A stretch of 64,000 nucleotides of DNA from an uncultured Prevotellamassilia sp. (GCA_934255485.1 CAKQOG010000011.1:14528-78527); one strand, 5' to 3'; counted from the stretch's first letter, positions 1 to 9,590 are shown. The notes: generated by a model not told the origin, from the letters alone. Numbers and translations are program-made.

Positions 1-579
1 ATATGGCGAAAGCTTTTCATCGTATTGTACAAAGCTCAGTTCATTGCTCTGACGATCGATTTTTTTGCCTGTTTCAGCAAAGAGTTCGTCTACAATATCA
101 AGAAATCTCGTCTTCAAGTTTGCAGCCTTTGTTGCTTTTTCGCGTGCTTCGGGGTCGCCGCTTGTAAGCATTGCTATCATGCGGTTGCCAACATTAACTT
201 GATAGTCAAGATAGCGCCGCTGAATAAGGTAGAGTTGCCAATCAAGTTCGGTAACAATGCGTGCATCGTTGAGCGCCCCTACAGGTTCGGAAGCTATAAT
301 CTTGCGGTCAAAGCTTCTTATCACATCATAGTGTATGCCTGTGGCATCGCTTGGAGCAAATTCTATTTTGACACCCAATCTGCCAAAAGGCTGAATATCA
401 CCCGACGAAGGTATAGAATGAAGATGCTGAATTAAACGGTTTAAGATAGTACTTTTGCCAGCTCCATTATGTCCGCTAAGCACATTTACATCTGGATTGA
501 GGTCCCATACTATATGTTTATGCCCACTCCACAGACTTGATATTTCAATGCGACGTATGTAGTTTGCAAATTTAATCAT
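1..579 (-). CDS. AAA/SMC-like ATP-binding protein, N-terminal part (runs off left edge)
   Basis: The first 193 codons are visible; the rest lies outside the window. Residues 36-44 read GHNGAGKST, a clean Walker A P-loop, preceded by a beta strand (DVNVLSG). This is the arrangement of AAA_23/AAA_15 ATPases that resemble RecF/SMC heads. The ATG at 577-579 follows a -7 box on the same strand at 643-650. The visible tail (about residues 120-193) is rich in charged residues and could begin an insertion or coiled coil. No Walker B or signature motif is in view, so the substrate and role are unknown. Such genes often occur as stand-alone ATP-binding proteins in Bacteroidales. The ATPase fold is certain; the function is not. 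Confidence 0.8.
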   Translation of the reverse strand, partial: MIKFANYIRRIEISSLWSGHKHIVWDLNPDVNVLSGHNGAGKSTILNRLIQHLHSIPSSGDIQPFGRLGVKIEFAPSDATGIHYDVIRSFDRKIIASEPVGALNDARIVTELDWQLYLIQRRYLDYQVNVGNRMIAMLTSGDPEAREKATKAANLKTRFLDIVDELFAETGKKIDRQSNELSFVQYDEKLSPY

Positions 580-642
580 AATGTATAAAGGTTTTAAGTA
601 GGTTGCTGAATAAATGGCTTTCACGCATCATTATCCATACAA

Positions 643-650
643 CAAAGTTA
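643..650 (-). promoter_or_regulatory. Bacteroidetes -7 box for the partial ATPase gene
   Basis: CAAAGTTA on the plus strand is TAACTTTG on the minus strand, an exact match to TAnnTTTG. A weak -33 match (CAAT, complement of ATTG) starts 20 bp further at 671. It lies 64 bp upstream of the ATG. Confidence 0.55.
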
Positions 651-757
651 AATACAAATAGTTTACTATGCAATTTTCGTTTCTTCTTTCGTCTATAAAA
701 TTGGATAGTTTATCGATTTTTAGTAAAAAAGTAAGACTATGCATTAAACAATAAACG

Positions 758-765
758 TAATTTTG
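758..765 (+). promoter_or_regulatory. Bacteroidetes -7 box for the barrel gene at 873
   Basis: TAATTTTG matches TAnnTTTG exactly, about 108 bp upstream of the ATG. No TTTG was found at the expected -33 distance. Confidence 0.45.
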
Positions 766-872
766 TGTCAGAAAAATAGTGAGTGCACAAAAGTGTTGAA
801 GATAAAAACGTTGGTCTGCAACCTTTTAAAAACACTCAATACGCAATATGAAATATTAAATTAACTACATAT

Positions 873-3800
873 ATGAAACGTATATTTTTGCTTTTCATCC
901 TTTCGTTTGTGCTTGCCGCAGGTGCGATGGCGCAAAAGTTTGTGGTGACAGGAAGCGCTATTGAATCGAAGTCGAAAAAGCCTGTAGACTTTGCATCGGT
1001 TGTGCTGCTACGAGCTGATAGTACAGCAGTTGTAGCTGGTACTACAGACGAAGATGGCAAGTTTAAACTAACTGTTGGCGCAGCAGGAAAGTACATTGTT
1101 AAGGTGTCTTTTGTTGGCTTTACCCCATTAACTAAGAATGTAGAACTAACTGCAGAAAACGACTCTTTGTCGCTTGGTGCGTTGCTGATGACTTCGAGCG
1201 AAAAGGTGCTTGGCATAGCAACAGTTACTGCAACCGCATCGCGTGTAGAGCAAAAAGGTGACACTACAATGTTTAGTGCTGCAGCCTATCGAGTGCCTAC
1301 TGGTTCAACACTCGAAGCACTTGTTAAACAATTGCCTGGCGTTGAAGTAAGCGACGATGGCACTATCAAATGGAATGGTAAAACCGTGCAGGAGTTTTTA
1401 ATTAACGGTAAAGACTTCTTTAAAGGTGATACAAAAACAGCCATGAAAAATTTACCCACAGAGTTGGTAAGTAAGATAAAGGCTTATGACAAGAAAAGCG
1501 ATTACACAGAACAAACAGGTATAGACGATGGAGAAGAAACTACCGTGTTAGATATATCAACCAAACGCGAACTCAATGAGTCGTGGATTACAAACATAGA
1601 CTTGGCTTATGGTAATCACGACCGTTATTCAACACGCTTCTTTGGTACACGCTTTACCGACCGAACACGTGTATCTGCATTTGGCTCAATGAACAATACT
1701 AATGACCTAGGTTTTGGCGGTCCACGTGGTTTTGGTGGAGGAGGCTCGGGCTTAACCGCAAAGAAGAACGTGGGACTTGACTTTTCTTGGGAAAACGGAA
1801 AACAAAAGCGTGAGGCAGGTCGTTTGGAATTAGGCGGATTTATGCTATACAGCCATACGAGCAACGATGCTGTAACAACAAGCAACTCTGAAACTTTCTT
1901 AAACTCAGGCAATAATAGCTCGTTCAGCAATAGTAGAAGTATTAGCGGGTCGCATAGTACGAATGTGATGACACGCTTGCGTTTGGAATGGAATCCGGAC
2001 TCGATGACAAACGTAAACTTTCAACCTCGTTATAGCTATAGCGAGTCGAACAACACGGGTAACTCGCTTTCGGCAACATTCAATAGTAACCCATACGACA
2101 TAGAAAACATGATAAGCCCGCTTGATAGCATCTTTGCAAGTAATGCTGCTGCAAGCAACCCCGAACTTTATGCCATGATGGTAAATACCAATAGCCGTTT
2201 ATCGATGGGCGATAGCAAGTCGCATAATATAAGTGCAAACTTGAACCTTGTACGCCGTTTGTCGTCAAATGGACGCAACATATCTTTGCGGGCTTCAGGT
2301 GGATATAGCAAGAGTGAAAACCATAACTATAGCATATCTAACATAGCATACAATGCTTCGAGCAACAGAAAAGGAAGTTTCTTGAACCAATATTCTACAA
2401 TGCCAAGCAAGAACTACAATGTTAGTGCACGTGTAGGATATGTTGAGCCATTAGGCCATAACTGGTTTGCAGAGGCACGTTATCAATATAGCTATAAATA
2501 CTCACAGGGCGACCGTTCACGCTACAATCTCGACTCATTATACTACAAAAAGAGTTTATACCCTGATATAACAGATTTTGATGCAAGTTTTGGCAACGCT
2601 GATACTTATCCTGCATTGGGTATGTTGCCAACAACCGACCAAGTGCTCAACTATGTTCGCGATTTGAACAATTCTCAGTATGCTACATATAAGTACTTTG
2701 ACCATACGGCTACCATTGGTATCCGCTATAACACTTCTACCATCAAATTTAATGCTGGTGTAGAATTCAATCCTGAACGCACAAAATTGGCATACAATCG
2801 TCCGGGACAAAACATCGATACGCTTATTACACGCAAGGTAACAAACATCTCTCCACAAGTGCGTTTGCGCTACAACTTTTCAAAGACCAATCGCCTTGAG
2901 ATTTCATACCGCGGTTCGTCTTCTCAACCCTCAATGACAGACCTTATTGCAGTGGTAGACGACTCTAACCCTCTGAGTATATCAATGGGTAATCCTGGAT
3001 TAAAGCCATCTTGGAATAACAGTCTGCGCTTAAACTATAATGGTTATAACGTAACCTATCAACGCGGTATAATGGTGGGAGCAGATGCAACGTTTATACG
3101 CAATTCTATCTCAAACCGCATGGTATATGACGAGAGCACAGGTGTGAGATATATGCGCCCCGACAATATCAATGGTAATTGGAATGGTAGAGGTATGTTT
3201 ATGTTCAATACAGCTCTTGGTGCTCAAAAGCTATTCAACATCAACACCTTTACAAGCCTAAGCTACCAAAATGCAGTGGGATACGTAAGCAGCATGCCTA
3301 ATACTTCGGCCTCAACACGTTCTGCTGACAACTCTCTAATGGAAATAGAAGCATCCGCAAAAACTGCTAACAACCATTCATATAACTACTACAACGATAT
3401 ATTTAATAAGGCTACATCGCAGAAAAATACTACACGCACTGTTGGCGTAGACGAAAATCTTAACCTGTCTTATCGCTCAACATGGTTTGATGTAGGTATA
3501 TTGGGCAAGTTGGGCTATCAGCACGCACGTGCCACTGTGCAAGATAATGCCAACATGGACACATGGAACTTTGCTTATGGTGCTAATGCCAACGTTAATA
3601 CCAACTTTGGTTTGAGCATTTCTACTGATATTCGCATGAGTTCTCGTCGTGGTTATTCGGATGCTACAATGAACACCAACGAACTTCTTTGGAACGCACA
3701 AATAGCTCAATCATTCTTGAAAAACAAGGCTGCTACTATCAGCATTCAGTTCTATGATATTTTAAAGAAGCAAAGCAATGTGAGCCGTATGCTATCGGCA

Positions 3801-4001
3801 ACGCAACGCACAGACTCTTGGAACAATGCCATTAACTCGTATTTTATGGTTCACTTTATCTACAAGTTGAACATCTTCCCTGGCGGTAGTAAGGGTGGAA
3901 ACAAGGATGGCGAACGCCAAGGTCCTCCTGATATGCGTGGTCCTGGTGGTATGCCTATGCGCCCTATGGGTATGCCAATGGGAGGCGGACACAGAATGTA
4001 A
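873..4001 (+). CDS. Outer-membrane beta-barrel protein of the TonB-receptor type (OMP_b-brl_3 family)
   Basis: A 1042-residue envelope protein. Residues 1-20 are a signal peptide ending AMA-Q. Residues about 22-110 form a carboxypeptidase-regulatory-like beta domain (VVTGSAIESKSKKPVDFASV). A plug-like region follows at about 130-230, with the typical run LINGKDFFKGD, KNLPTELVSKI and TGIDDGEE. The rest, to about 1000, is aromatic alternating barrel sequence. The family is Bacteroidetes-specific; members are thought to be TonB-dependent or related outer-membrane transporters, but no substrate can be read here. The C-terminus is odd: instead of ending on a barrel strand with an aromatic residue, it adds about 40 Gly/Met/Pro-rich residues, finishing PMGGGHRM. 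The gene stands alone, between a -7 box at 758 and a hairpin at 4026. Confidence 0.85.
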   Translation: MKRIFLLFILSFVLAAGAMAQKFVVTGSAIESKSKKPVDFASVVLLRADSTAVVAGTTDEDGKFKLTVGAAGKYIVKVSFVGFTPLTKNVELTAENDSLSLGALLMTSSEKVLGIATVTATASRVEQKGDTTMFSAAAYRVPTGSTLEALVKQLPGVEVSDDGTIKWNGKTVQEFLINGKDFFKGDTKTAMKNLPTELVSKIKAYDKKSDYTEQTGIDDGEETTVLDISTKRELNESWITNIDLAYGNHDRYSTRFFGTRFTDRTRVSAFGSMNNTNDLGFGGPRGFGGGGSGLTAKKNVGLDFSWENGKQKREAGRLELGGFMLYSHTSNDAVTTSNSETFLNSGNNSSFSNSRSISGSHSTNVMTRLRLEWNPDSMTNVNFQPRYSYSESNNTGNSLSATFNSNPYDIENMISPLDSIFASNAAASNPELYAMMVNTNSRLSMGDSKSHNISANLNLVRRLSSNGRNISLRASGGYSKSENHNYSISNIAYNASSNRKGSFLNQYSTMPSKNYNVSARVGYVEPLGHNWFAEARYQYSYKYSQGDRSRYNLDSLYYKKSLYPDITDFDASFGNADTYPALGMLPTTDQVLNYVRDLNNSQYATYKYFDHTATIGIRYNTSTIKFNAGVEFNPERTKLAYNRPGQNIDTLITRKVTNISPQVRLRYNFSKTNRLEISYRGSSSQPSMTDLIAVVDDSNPLSISMGNPGLKPSWNNSLRLNYNGYNVTYQRGIMVGADATFIRNSISNRMVYDESTGVRYMRPDNINGNWNGRGMFMFNTALGAQKLFNINTFTSLSYQNAVGYVSSMPNTSASTRSADNSLMEIEASAKTANNHSYNYYNDIFNKATSQKNTTRTVGVDENLNLSYRSTWFDVGILGKLGYQHARATVQDNANMDTWNFAYGANANVNTNFGLSISTDIRMSSRRGYSDATMNTNELLWNAQIAQSFLKNKAATISIQFYDILKKQSNVSRMLSATQRTDSWNNAINSYFMVHFIYKLNIFPGGSKGGNKDGERQGPPDMRGPGGMPMRPMGMPMGGGHRM

Positions 4002-4025
4002 TGCACAAATAAAATTTGCTTAGAT

Positions 4026-4080
4026 ATAAAGCCTTGTGAAGCACAACTATTTAAATAGGCACTGCTTCATAGGGCTTTAT
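4026..4080 (+). terminator. Terminator after the 873-4001 barrel gene
   Basis: Inverted repeat: ATAAAGCC..GTGAAGCA at 4026-4043 pairs with TGCTTCAT..GGCTTTAT at 4063-4080, with a small internal mismatch, followed by T-rich sequence. Confidence 0.6.
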
Positions 4081-4127
4081 TATATTACCATTTGGTAAAT
4101 AAAATAAACGTTTGCATACAAACTAAT

Positions 4128-4171
4128 AATCGCGGCATAAAGCTTTTGTTGTATAACTTTATGTCGCGATT
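4128..4171 (-). terminator. Terminator downstream of pepD
   Basis: A 15-bp stem with one G-T pair (4128-4142 with 4157-4171, arms AATCGCG.CATAAAG), just past the pepD stop on the minus strand. Confidence 0.6.
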
Positions 4172-4199
4172 GCTTGTTTAGAATATCTAACGAATAATC

Positions 4200-5660
4200 T
4201 TATTTCTTTTCAGGAACACGTTCGAGAATTGTCTTTACAAAGGTCCAATATTTATCTACACTTGGGATATAGCAACGTTCGTTAGGGGTGTGAGGTGAAC
4301 GAAGGGTTGGGCCGAAGCTTACCAAATCCATGTGAGGACGGAGAGCACCAATCACACAACATTCAAGACCTGCGTGTACCACTTGAACAAGGCTATCCTC
4401 ATTAAACAATTCGTGATAAATGCCCTTCATTAGTTCAACTATCTCGCTGTGTGGGTTAGGTTGCCATGCGGGATATTCACCACTAAGTTCCACCTTCATG
4501 CCTGCCATAGCAAAGGCACTTTCGAGAGTTTCAGCACAACATTCGCGCATGCTATCACGTGAAGATCGGATGAGAATTAAAAACTCTGCCTTACCCTCAC
4601 CAATGTTTACAATAGCAAGGTTAGACGACGTTTCTACAATGTTGGGAACCTCAGGAATCATGCGGAATACGCCATTGTGTACAGCGCATAGTGCATCAAC
4701 AAGGTTGTCTTGTATTTCTGCAGGAACAATGTGCTTTGGCAATTCAACGTCCTCTACATCGAGTTCAAGTGTTTTCTCGATAGGTTCGTATTCGTCTTTA
4801 AATGTCTGACGCCATTCGGCAACAACTTCTTTAAAAGCCTCTACATTTTCTTTAGGCAAGGTTAAGATAACCTCAGCCGATGATGGGATAGCATTGCGCA
4901 TATTGCCACCTCTCCACTCAGAAAGACATGCTGCAAAGTTTGCAATAGCATCTTGTACCAAACGTGCCATTGCCTTATTAGCATTGCAACGTCCTTCGTT
5001 GATTTCAAGACCTGAGTGCCCACCAAAGAGTTTGTGCAACGTTACCTTTACTGCTACATCGTTAGCATCTGTTTCTTGGGGCTTATATTCGAGTGAGGCT
5101 GACATATTCACGCCACCAGCAGAGCCAATAATCATTTCGCCCTCGGTTTCATCGTCAAGATTAAGCAAAATGTCACCTTCGAGCGTTTCGCCCTTCATGT
5201 GGTTTACACCATACATGGTGGTCTCTTCGTCTGCTGTAATGAAGCCTTCAATGGGGCCGTGTTTCAATGTATTGTCTTCCATTACAGCCATGATAGTAGC
5301 TACAGCCATACCATCGTCAGAACCCAGTGTTGTGCCTTTAGCCTTTACCCAATCGCCATCTATGTAAGTCTCTATAGGGTCGGTCTCAAAGTTGTGGGTA
5401 GAGCCTTTAACAGCTTGAGGCACCATATCCATGTGTCCTTGTAGAGTTACATATTTGCGGTTTTCCATTCCTGCAGAAGCTGGCTTGCGCATGATGATGT
5501 TGCCTGCTTCGTCTTTAAAAGCCTCAACTCCTTTGCTTTTAGCCCAGTCGAGTAAGAACTTCTGCACCTTTTCGAGATGACCAGATGGACGTGGAACTTG
5601 TGTAAGCAAATCAAAGTTTTTCCAAATAGCTTGAGGTTGTAATTTTGCAATTTCGCTCAT
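4200..5660 (-). CDS. pepD: Aminoacyl-histidine dipeptidase (peptidase D, M20 family)
   Basis: 486 residues, full length for PepD. This cytosolic zinc exopeptidase splits dipeptides such as Xaa-His. The M20 metal ligands are recognisable in order: H in LQGHMDMV, D in GSDDGMAVA, the EE pair in TADEETTMYG, D in LLNLDDETEGE and H near the C-terminus in PHTPNER. The lid/dimerisation domain lies between. Start MSEIAKLQPQ is the family's usual start. It lies downstream of the flippase-like gene on the same strand with an 83-bp gap, so co-transcription is possible. Peptide use as a carbon and nitrogen source fits an asaccharolytic or mixed anaerobe. Nothing looks damaged. Confidence 0.93.
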   Translation of the reverse strand: MSEIAKLQPQAIWKNFDLLTQVPRPSGHLEKVQKFLLDWAKSKGVEAFKDEAGNIIMRKPASAGMENRKYVTLQGHMDMVPQAVKGSTHNFETDPIETYIDGDWVKAKGTTLGSDDGMAVATIMAVMEDNTLKHGPIEGFITADEETTMYGVNHMKGETLEGDILLNLDDETEGEMIIGSAGGVNMSASLEYKPQETDANDVAVKVTLHKLFGGHSGLEINEGRCNANKAMARLVQDAIANFAACLSEWRGGNMRNAIPSSAEVILTLPKENVEAFKEVVAEWRQTFKDEYEPIEKTLELDVEDVELPKHIVPAEIQDNLVDALCAVHNGVFRMIPEVPNIVETSSNLAIVNIGEGKAEFLILIRSSRDSMRECCAETLESAFAMAGMKVELSGEYPAWQPNPHSEIVELMKGIYHELFNEDSLVQVVHAGLECCVIGALRPHMDLVSFGPTLRSPHTPNERCYIPSVDKYWTFVKTILERVPEKK

Positions 5661-5743
5661 ATCTGTATGTTTTTTTACTATGTTTACTTAGTGTGCTAAA
5701 AGGAAACATAGCGTTGTTTTGAATATACTTAATGAATATGTGC

Positions 5744-6757
5744 TTAAGCCATATCTGTAAGTTTTTCTTTATGCTGCTTAATTGGTTTACGAGCATTGAC
5801 ACGTGCCCAACCAAAAGCACCTAAAACCACAACTAATGCGGTTTGAATAGTATGTATAGTTAATGCAAACATAATGGCATTAGGCTCTGTTACACCATAT
5901 AGCACCAACATTGTTTTTACCGCAAAGTGCCAAGGACCTGCTCCATTGGGAGTTGGTACTAATACGGCAAATGTGCCCACACAGAAGATTAAGAATGCTG
6001 CAGATAGGTTGATGGAGGATGTAAAGTCAAAGCAAAAAAAGGCAATGTAGAAATGTAAAAAGTAACCGCCCCATATCAGCAAGCTATATAAAAGATAGAG
6101 CGGTAGGTTTTTAACCTTTCGCAATGACAATATTCCATCCCACACATTATTGAGCATATCTTTACCCTTCTGAAAGATAGATAGCTTTTTTACCATAACT
6201 ACCAAGGCAACCAAGGTCGCAATGATACATATAATGGTAACAAGGTAGCCAGTGCCCGTAAATCTATGTATGATGCTTTCAAAGTTTGTACCAGTTTCTT
6301 TAAGAAAAGCCAAAAACACAGGCAACTGCGAAAGAAATGCAATGCCTGTAAAGAGTAGCATTAGGATAGAATCGACCAATCTTTCGGTAACAACAGTACC
6401 TAATGATTTGGTAAAAGATATATCGTCGCTCTTCTTAAGCGTTCCACATCGTGTGATTTCACCTACGCGTGGTACCACCAAACTTGCAGCATACGACATA
6501 AAGATGGCGTCGGTGCATGAAGTGCGGCGTGCATGTTCGCCAAGAGGTTCGAGTGCCATTTTCCATCGCCATGCCCTTGCCATTTGTGGCAATATACCAA
6601 AGGCAAGTGATAGCAACATCCACCACCAATTCATCTGATTGAGCACAGCATTTATAAAACTATGCCAATCTGTACCTCTGTACATCCACCATAAAATGCC
6701 CAAACCAAGCACAAAAGGTAGACTTATTTGCAATATGACCTTTATTAGTTGTTTCAA
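5744..6757 (-). CDS. Lysylphosphatidylglycerol synthase-type transmembrane (flippase-like) protein
   Basis: 337 residues with a first membrane segment at about 8-25 and roughly seven more, ending in a short basic tail (KPIKQHKEKL). It belongs to the LPG_synthase_TM / UPF0104 family, the membrane half of MprF-like proteins, without the soluble synthase domain. Family-typical features are the loop RAWRWKMALEPLG near residue 62 and VPRVGEITRCGTL near residue 95. Stand-alone members are thought to move lipids or lipid-linked molecules across the inner membrane; the substrate here is unknown. It is divergent from rsmA with a 120-bp shared promoter region, and upstream of pepD. Confidence 0.8.
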   Translation of the reverse strand: MKQLIKVILQISLPFVLGLGILWWMYRGTDWHSFINAVLNQMNWWWMLLSLAFGILPQMARAWRWKMALEPLGEHARRTSCTDAIFMSYAASLVVPRVGEITRCGTLKKSDDISFTKSLGTVVTERLVDSILMLLFTGIAFLSQLPVFLAFLKETGTNFESIIHRFTGTGYLVTIICIIATLVALVVMVKKLSIFQKGKDMLNNVWDGILSLRKVKNLPLYLLYSLLIWGGYFLHFYIAFFCFDFTSSINLSAAFLIFCVGTFAVLVPTPNGAGPWHFAVKTMLVLYGVTEPNAIMFALTIHTIQTALVVVLGAFGWARVNARKPIKQHKEKLTDMA

Positions 6758-6794
6758 CTTTCGATATTTCTATGTTGCTTAAAATAAAAATGCT

Positions 6795-6802
6795 TACCTT
6801 TG
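6795..6802 (+). promoter_or_regulatory. Bacteroidetes -7 box for rsmA
   Basis: TACCTTTG is an exact TAnnTTTG match, 75 bp upstream of the rsmA ATG. The -33 region has no TTTG. Confidence 0.55.
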
Positions 6803-6877
6803 CAGCAAATTGCTTGCATTGAAAGAGTTAATATCTTCGTAATGAAAGCATAAGCAAAAGTAGAAAAAATAACTCAG

Positions 6878-7696
6878 ATGAAGTCTGTACGCCCTAAAAA
6901 ATTTCTTGGTCAGCATTTCTTGACCCATTTGCCAACAGCACAAGCCATTGCAGATACTGTGGATGCTTGCGCCGACATACCTATTCTTGAAGTGGGACCA
7001 GGCATGGGAGTGATGACACAATTCCTTCTTAAGAAAAATCGCGAGTTCAAGGTTGTTGAGATAGACTTTGAAAGTGTGGCATATCTTAAAGAGCATTATC
7101 CCGAATTAAGAGATAATATCATTGAAGATGATTTTCTTAAGATGCCACTCGACAAAGTATTCGGTGGACGCTCATTTGTCTTAACTGGCAATTATCCCTA
7201 CAACATAAGTAGTCAGATATTCTTTAAAATGCTCGAATACAAGCACCTTATCCCTTGTTGTACAGGTATGATACAAAAAGAGGTGGCAGAGCGTTTAGCG
7301 GCTAAACCATGTTGCAAGGCCTACGGCATATTGAGCGTATTGGTACAATTATACTATCATGTGGAATACTTGTTTACTGTGGAACCTGGTGTTTTCAACC
7401 CTCCTCCCAAGGTGCGCAGTGCAGTTATCCGCATGGTGCGTAACGATGTAACCCATGTAGGATGCAATGAAACTCTTTTGCGTCGTGTAGTAAAAACCAC
7501 ATTCAACCAACGACGGAAAATGATGCGTGGTTCTATAAAACCATTGCTTCATGAGTTAGACCAAAAGTGCGGTACTACTCCTCCCGACCATACTACGTTC
7601 TTGGCACAACCATTGTTTACGCGTCGTCCAGAGCAGTTGTCGGTACAAGAGTTTATAGACCTTACCAACATGGTCGAACGGCATTATGCTATATAA
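6878..7696 (+). CDS. rsmA: 16S rRNA (A1518/A1519-N6)-dimethyltransferase
   Basis: 272 residues, normal for RsmA/KsgA. It dimethylates two adjacent adenines in helix 45 of 16S rRNA late in 30S assembly. Motif I of the Rossmann SAM-binding fold is EVGPGMG (residues 38-44); the acidic residue ending beta-2 is in VVEIDFE (about 59-65); the catalytic NYPY loop is at 105-108. The N-terminal KKFLGQHFL motif, which contacts RNA, is present at 7-15. The start is the only ATG before it. It is followed after 89 bp by rfbB, with no clear terminator between. Confidence 0.96.
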   Translation: MKSVRPKKFLGQHFLTHLPTAQAIADTVDACADIPILEVGPGMGVMTQFLLKKNREFKVVEIDFESVAYLKEHYPELRDNIIEDDFLKMPLDKVFGGRSFVLTGNYPYNISSQIFFKMLEYKHLIPCCTGMIQKEVAERLAAKPCCKAYGILSVLVQLYYHVEYLFTVEPGVFNPPPKVRSAVIRMVRNDVTHVGCNETLLRRVVKTTFNQRRKMMRGSIKPLLHELDQKCGTTPPDHTTFLAQPLFTRRPEQLSVQEFIDLTNMVERHYAI

Positions 7697-7785
7697 CATT
7701 TCAGCATTTTAAACACAATATAAAGGATAGCATTCCGTTTTAGTTTATATAAAATCAAAAAATAGAACATTATATAAGAAAGTAT

Positions 7786-8928
7786 ATGAAAACATATTTA
7801 GTCACAGGAGCTGCAGGCTTCATCGGTGCTAATTATTTGAAGTACATCCTTGCCAAGTACGACGACATCCGCGTTGTAGTGCTCGACTTGCTTACCTATG
7901 CGGGTTATCTTGGCACCATTGCCAACGATATAGACAATGAACGTTGCTACTTTGTAAAAGGTGATATTTGCGATCGTGGTTTGCTCGATAGTTTGTTTGC
8001 AGAATATCGTTTTGATGTTGTTGTAAACTTTGCAGCCGAAAGCCATGTAGACCGTAGTATTGAAAATCCACAACTGTTTTTACAAACCAACATACTTGGT
8101 ACTCAAAACTTGCTTGATGCAGCACGCACAGCTTGGGTTAATGGACGCAATGAACAAGGCTATCCCACATGGCGTCAGGGGGTACGTTTCCACCAAGTAT
8201 CTACCGACGAAGTATATGGTTCTTTAGGTGCAGAGGGCTTCTTTACAGAGCAAACTCCTCTCAACCCACATAGCCCATATAGCGCATCTAAGACATCGGC
8301 CGACCACATTGTATGTGCCTATCGCGACACCTACCACATGCCCGTGAGCATTACTCGTTGTTCAAACAACTATGGTCCCTACCAATTCCCCGAGAAACTT
8401 ATACCATTAGTTATTAACAACATACTTCAAGGCAAGCATCTTCCTGTTTATGGCAAAGGCGAAAATATTCGCGACTGGCTCTATGTAGAGGATCACTGCA
8501 AGGCTATTGATATGGTTATTAACCAAGCAAAAGATGGTAGCATCTATAACGTAGGTGGTCATAATGAACGTCAGAACATACAGATTGTTAAGATTATCAT
8601 TCGCACAATCCACGACATTATGGAGAAAGAGCCTCAGTTCCGCACCTTGCTTAAAAAACAAACGCTCAACGATAAAGGCGAAATCAGCATTGATTGGATC
8701 AACAACGACCTTATCACCTTTGTGAAAGACCGCCTTGGCCACGATCAACGTTACGGCATAGATCCCTCAAAGATTAAGGCAGATTTAGGTTGGTATCCAG
8801 AAACAACTTTCGAGGTTGGTATTGTTAAAACAATACGTTGGAATCTTGAACATCACGATTGGATTGAGGCTGTTAGTGGTGATGATTATCAGCAATATTA
8901 CGAGAAAATGTACGCCCCCAAGCGCTAA
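7786..8928 (+). CDS. rfbB: dTDP-glucose 4,6-dehydratase
   Basis: 380 residues, a short-chain dehydrogenase fold acting on dTDP-glucose to give dTDP-4-keto-6-deoxyglucose, a precursor of rhamnose and other O-antigen or capsule sugars. The NAD-binding Gly motif is G8-x-x-G11-x-x-G14 (GAAGFIG). The catalytic Tyr and Lys are Y165 and K169 (YSASK), and TDEVYGSL precedes them. It is about 20 residues longer than enterobacterial RfbB, which is usual in Bacteroidales. It stands alone: rfbA, rfbC and rfbD are not adjacent. Confidence 0.95.
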   Translation: MKTYLVTGAAGFIGANYLKYILAKYDDIRVVVLDLLTYAGYLGTIANDIDNERCYFVKGDICDRGLLDSLFAEYRFDVVVNFAAESHVDRSIENPQLFLQTNILGTQNLLDAARTAWVNGRNEQGYPTWRQGVRFHQVSTDEVYGSLGAEGFFTEQTPLNPHSPYSASKTSADHIVCAYRDTYHMPVSITRCSNNYGPYQFPEKLIPLVINNILQGKHLPVYGKGENIRDWLYVEDHCKAIDMVINQAKDGSIYNVGGHNERQNIQIVKIIIRTIHDIMEKEPQFRTLLKKQTLNDKGEISIDWINNDLITFVKDRLGHDQRYGIDPSKIKADLGWYPETTFEVGIVKTIRWNLEHHDWIEAVSGDDYQQYYEKMYAPKR

Positions 8929-8972
8929 TTGCCATTAAATGTCTGATTTTTACGTTCAAAACACATAAAACG

Positions 8973-9004
8973 TTTGTTTCGTAATCAAAAAAGATGTAAT
9001 TTTG
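8973..9004 (+). promoter_or_regulatory. Canonical Bacteroidetes promoter for rplS
   Basis: TTTG at 8973-8976 and TAATTTTG at 8997-9004 are separated by exactly 20 bp, the textbook -33/-7 layout. Transcription should start near 9011, right at the foot of the leader hairpin. Confidence 0.8.
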
Positions 9005-9014
9005 CATCGCTTTT

Positions 9015-9062
9015 CCACTCAGCCGCTGTCGGGATGCAGAGTTCCCCGTTAAGCTGAGTTGG
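9015..9062 (+). promoter_or_regulatory. Structured mRNA leader of rplS (candidate autoregulatory element)
   Basis: ACTCAGC (9017-9023) pairs perfectly with GCTGAGT (9053-9059). The stem extends by CC (9015-9016) with GG (9061-9062) around a bulged T. Inside, CGGG (9030-9033) pairs with CCCG (9045-9048). The result is a two-tier hairpin with an internal loop that begins a few bases after the predicted transcription start and ends 35 bp before the rplS ATG. Ribosomal-protein leaders of this kind often bind the encoded protein. That role is inferred. Confidence 0.6.
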
Positions 9063-9097
9063 GACGGACAACAATCATTTAATTACCCATCAAAGAA

Positions 9098-9466
9098 ATG
9101 GCAGATTTAATTAAAATTGCTGAAGAAGCTTTTGCTACTGGCAAGCAGTTCCCTAAATTCAAAGCAGGTGACACTATCACAGTGGCATACAAAATCGTCG
9201 AAGGTAACAAAGAGCGTATCCAGCTATACCGCGGTGTTGTTATCAAAATCAATGGTCACCAAGACAAGAAGCGCTTTACAGTGCGCAAAATGTCTGGTAC
9301 TGTAGGTGTAGAGCGTATCTTCCCTATCGAATCACCTAACATCGAGAGCATCGAGGTTAATAAGATTGGTAAGGTACGTCGTGCTAAGCTTTACTACTTG
9401 CGTGCACTCACTGGTAAGAAAGCACGTATTAAGGAAAAGCGTACAGCTATTGCTCAAAACGACTAA
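9098..9466 (+). CDS. rplS: 50S ribosomal protein L19
   Basis: 122 residues; a large-subunit protein at the 30S interface next to L14. Recognised by [23 protein letters not shown] (described here by its ends), the run [17 protein letters not shown] and the basic tail [20 protein letters not shown]. The start [10 protein letters not shown] is at the normal distance from the core. Usual partners (rpsP, rimM, trmD) are not adjacent; the gene is a single unit between its own promoter (8973) and a strong terminator (9513). Confidence 0.96.
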   Translation: MADLIKIAEEAFATGKQFPKFKAGDTITVAYKIVEGNKERIQLYRGVVIKINGHQDKKRFTVRKMSGTVGVERIFPIESPNIESIEVNKIGKVRRAKLYYLRALTGKKARIKEKRTAIAQND

Positions 9467-9512
9467 GCTTTGCACAACATTTCTATGGCATCTTTCTGAA
9501 AGATTCCACTAT

Positions 9513-9550
9513 AAAAAGAGATTTCCTATTACGGTGGGAAATCTCTTTTT
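9513..9550 (+). terminator. Strong intrinsic terminator after rplS
   Basis: A 14-bp perfect stem (9513-9526 with 9537-9550, arm AAAAAGAGATTTCC) with a 10-nt loop and a terminal T run, 47 bp after the rplS stop. Confidence 0.85.
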
Positions 9551-9590
9551 AAGTAAATATAAGTCTCATCTTACCACCGTACACAACTTG

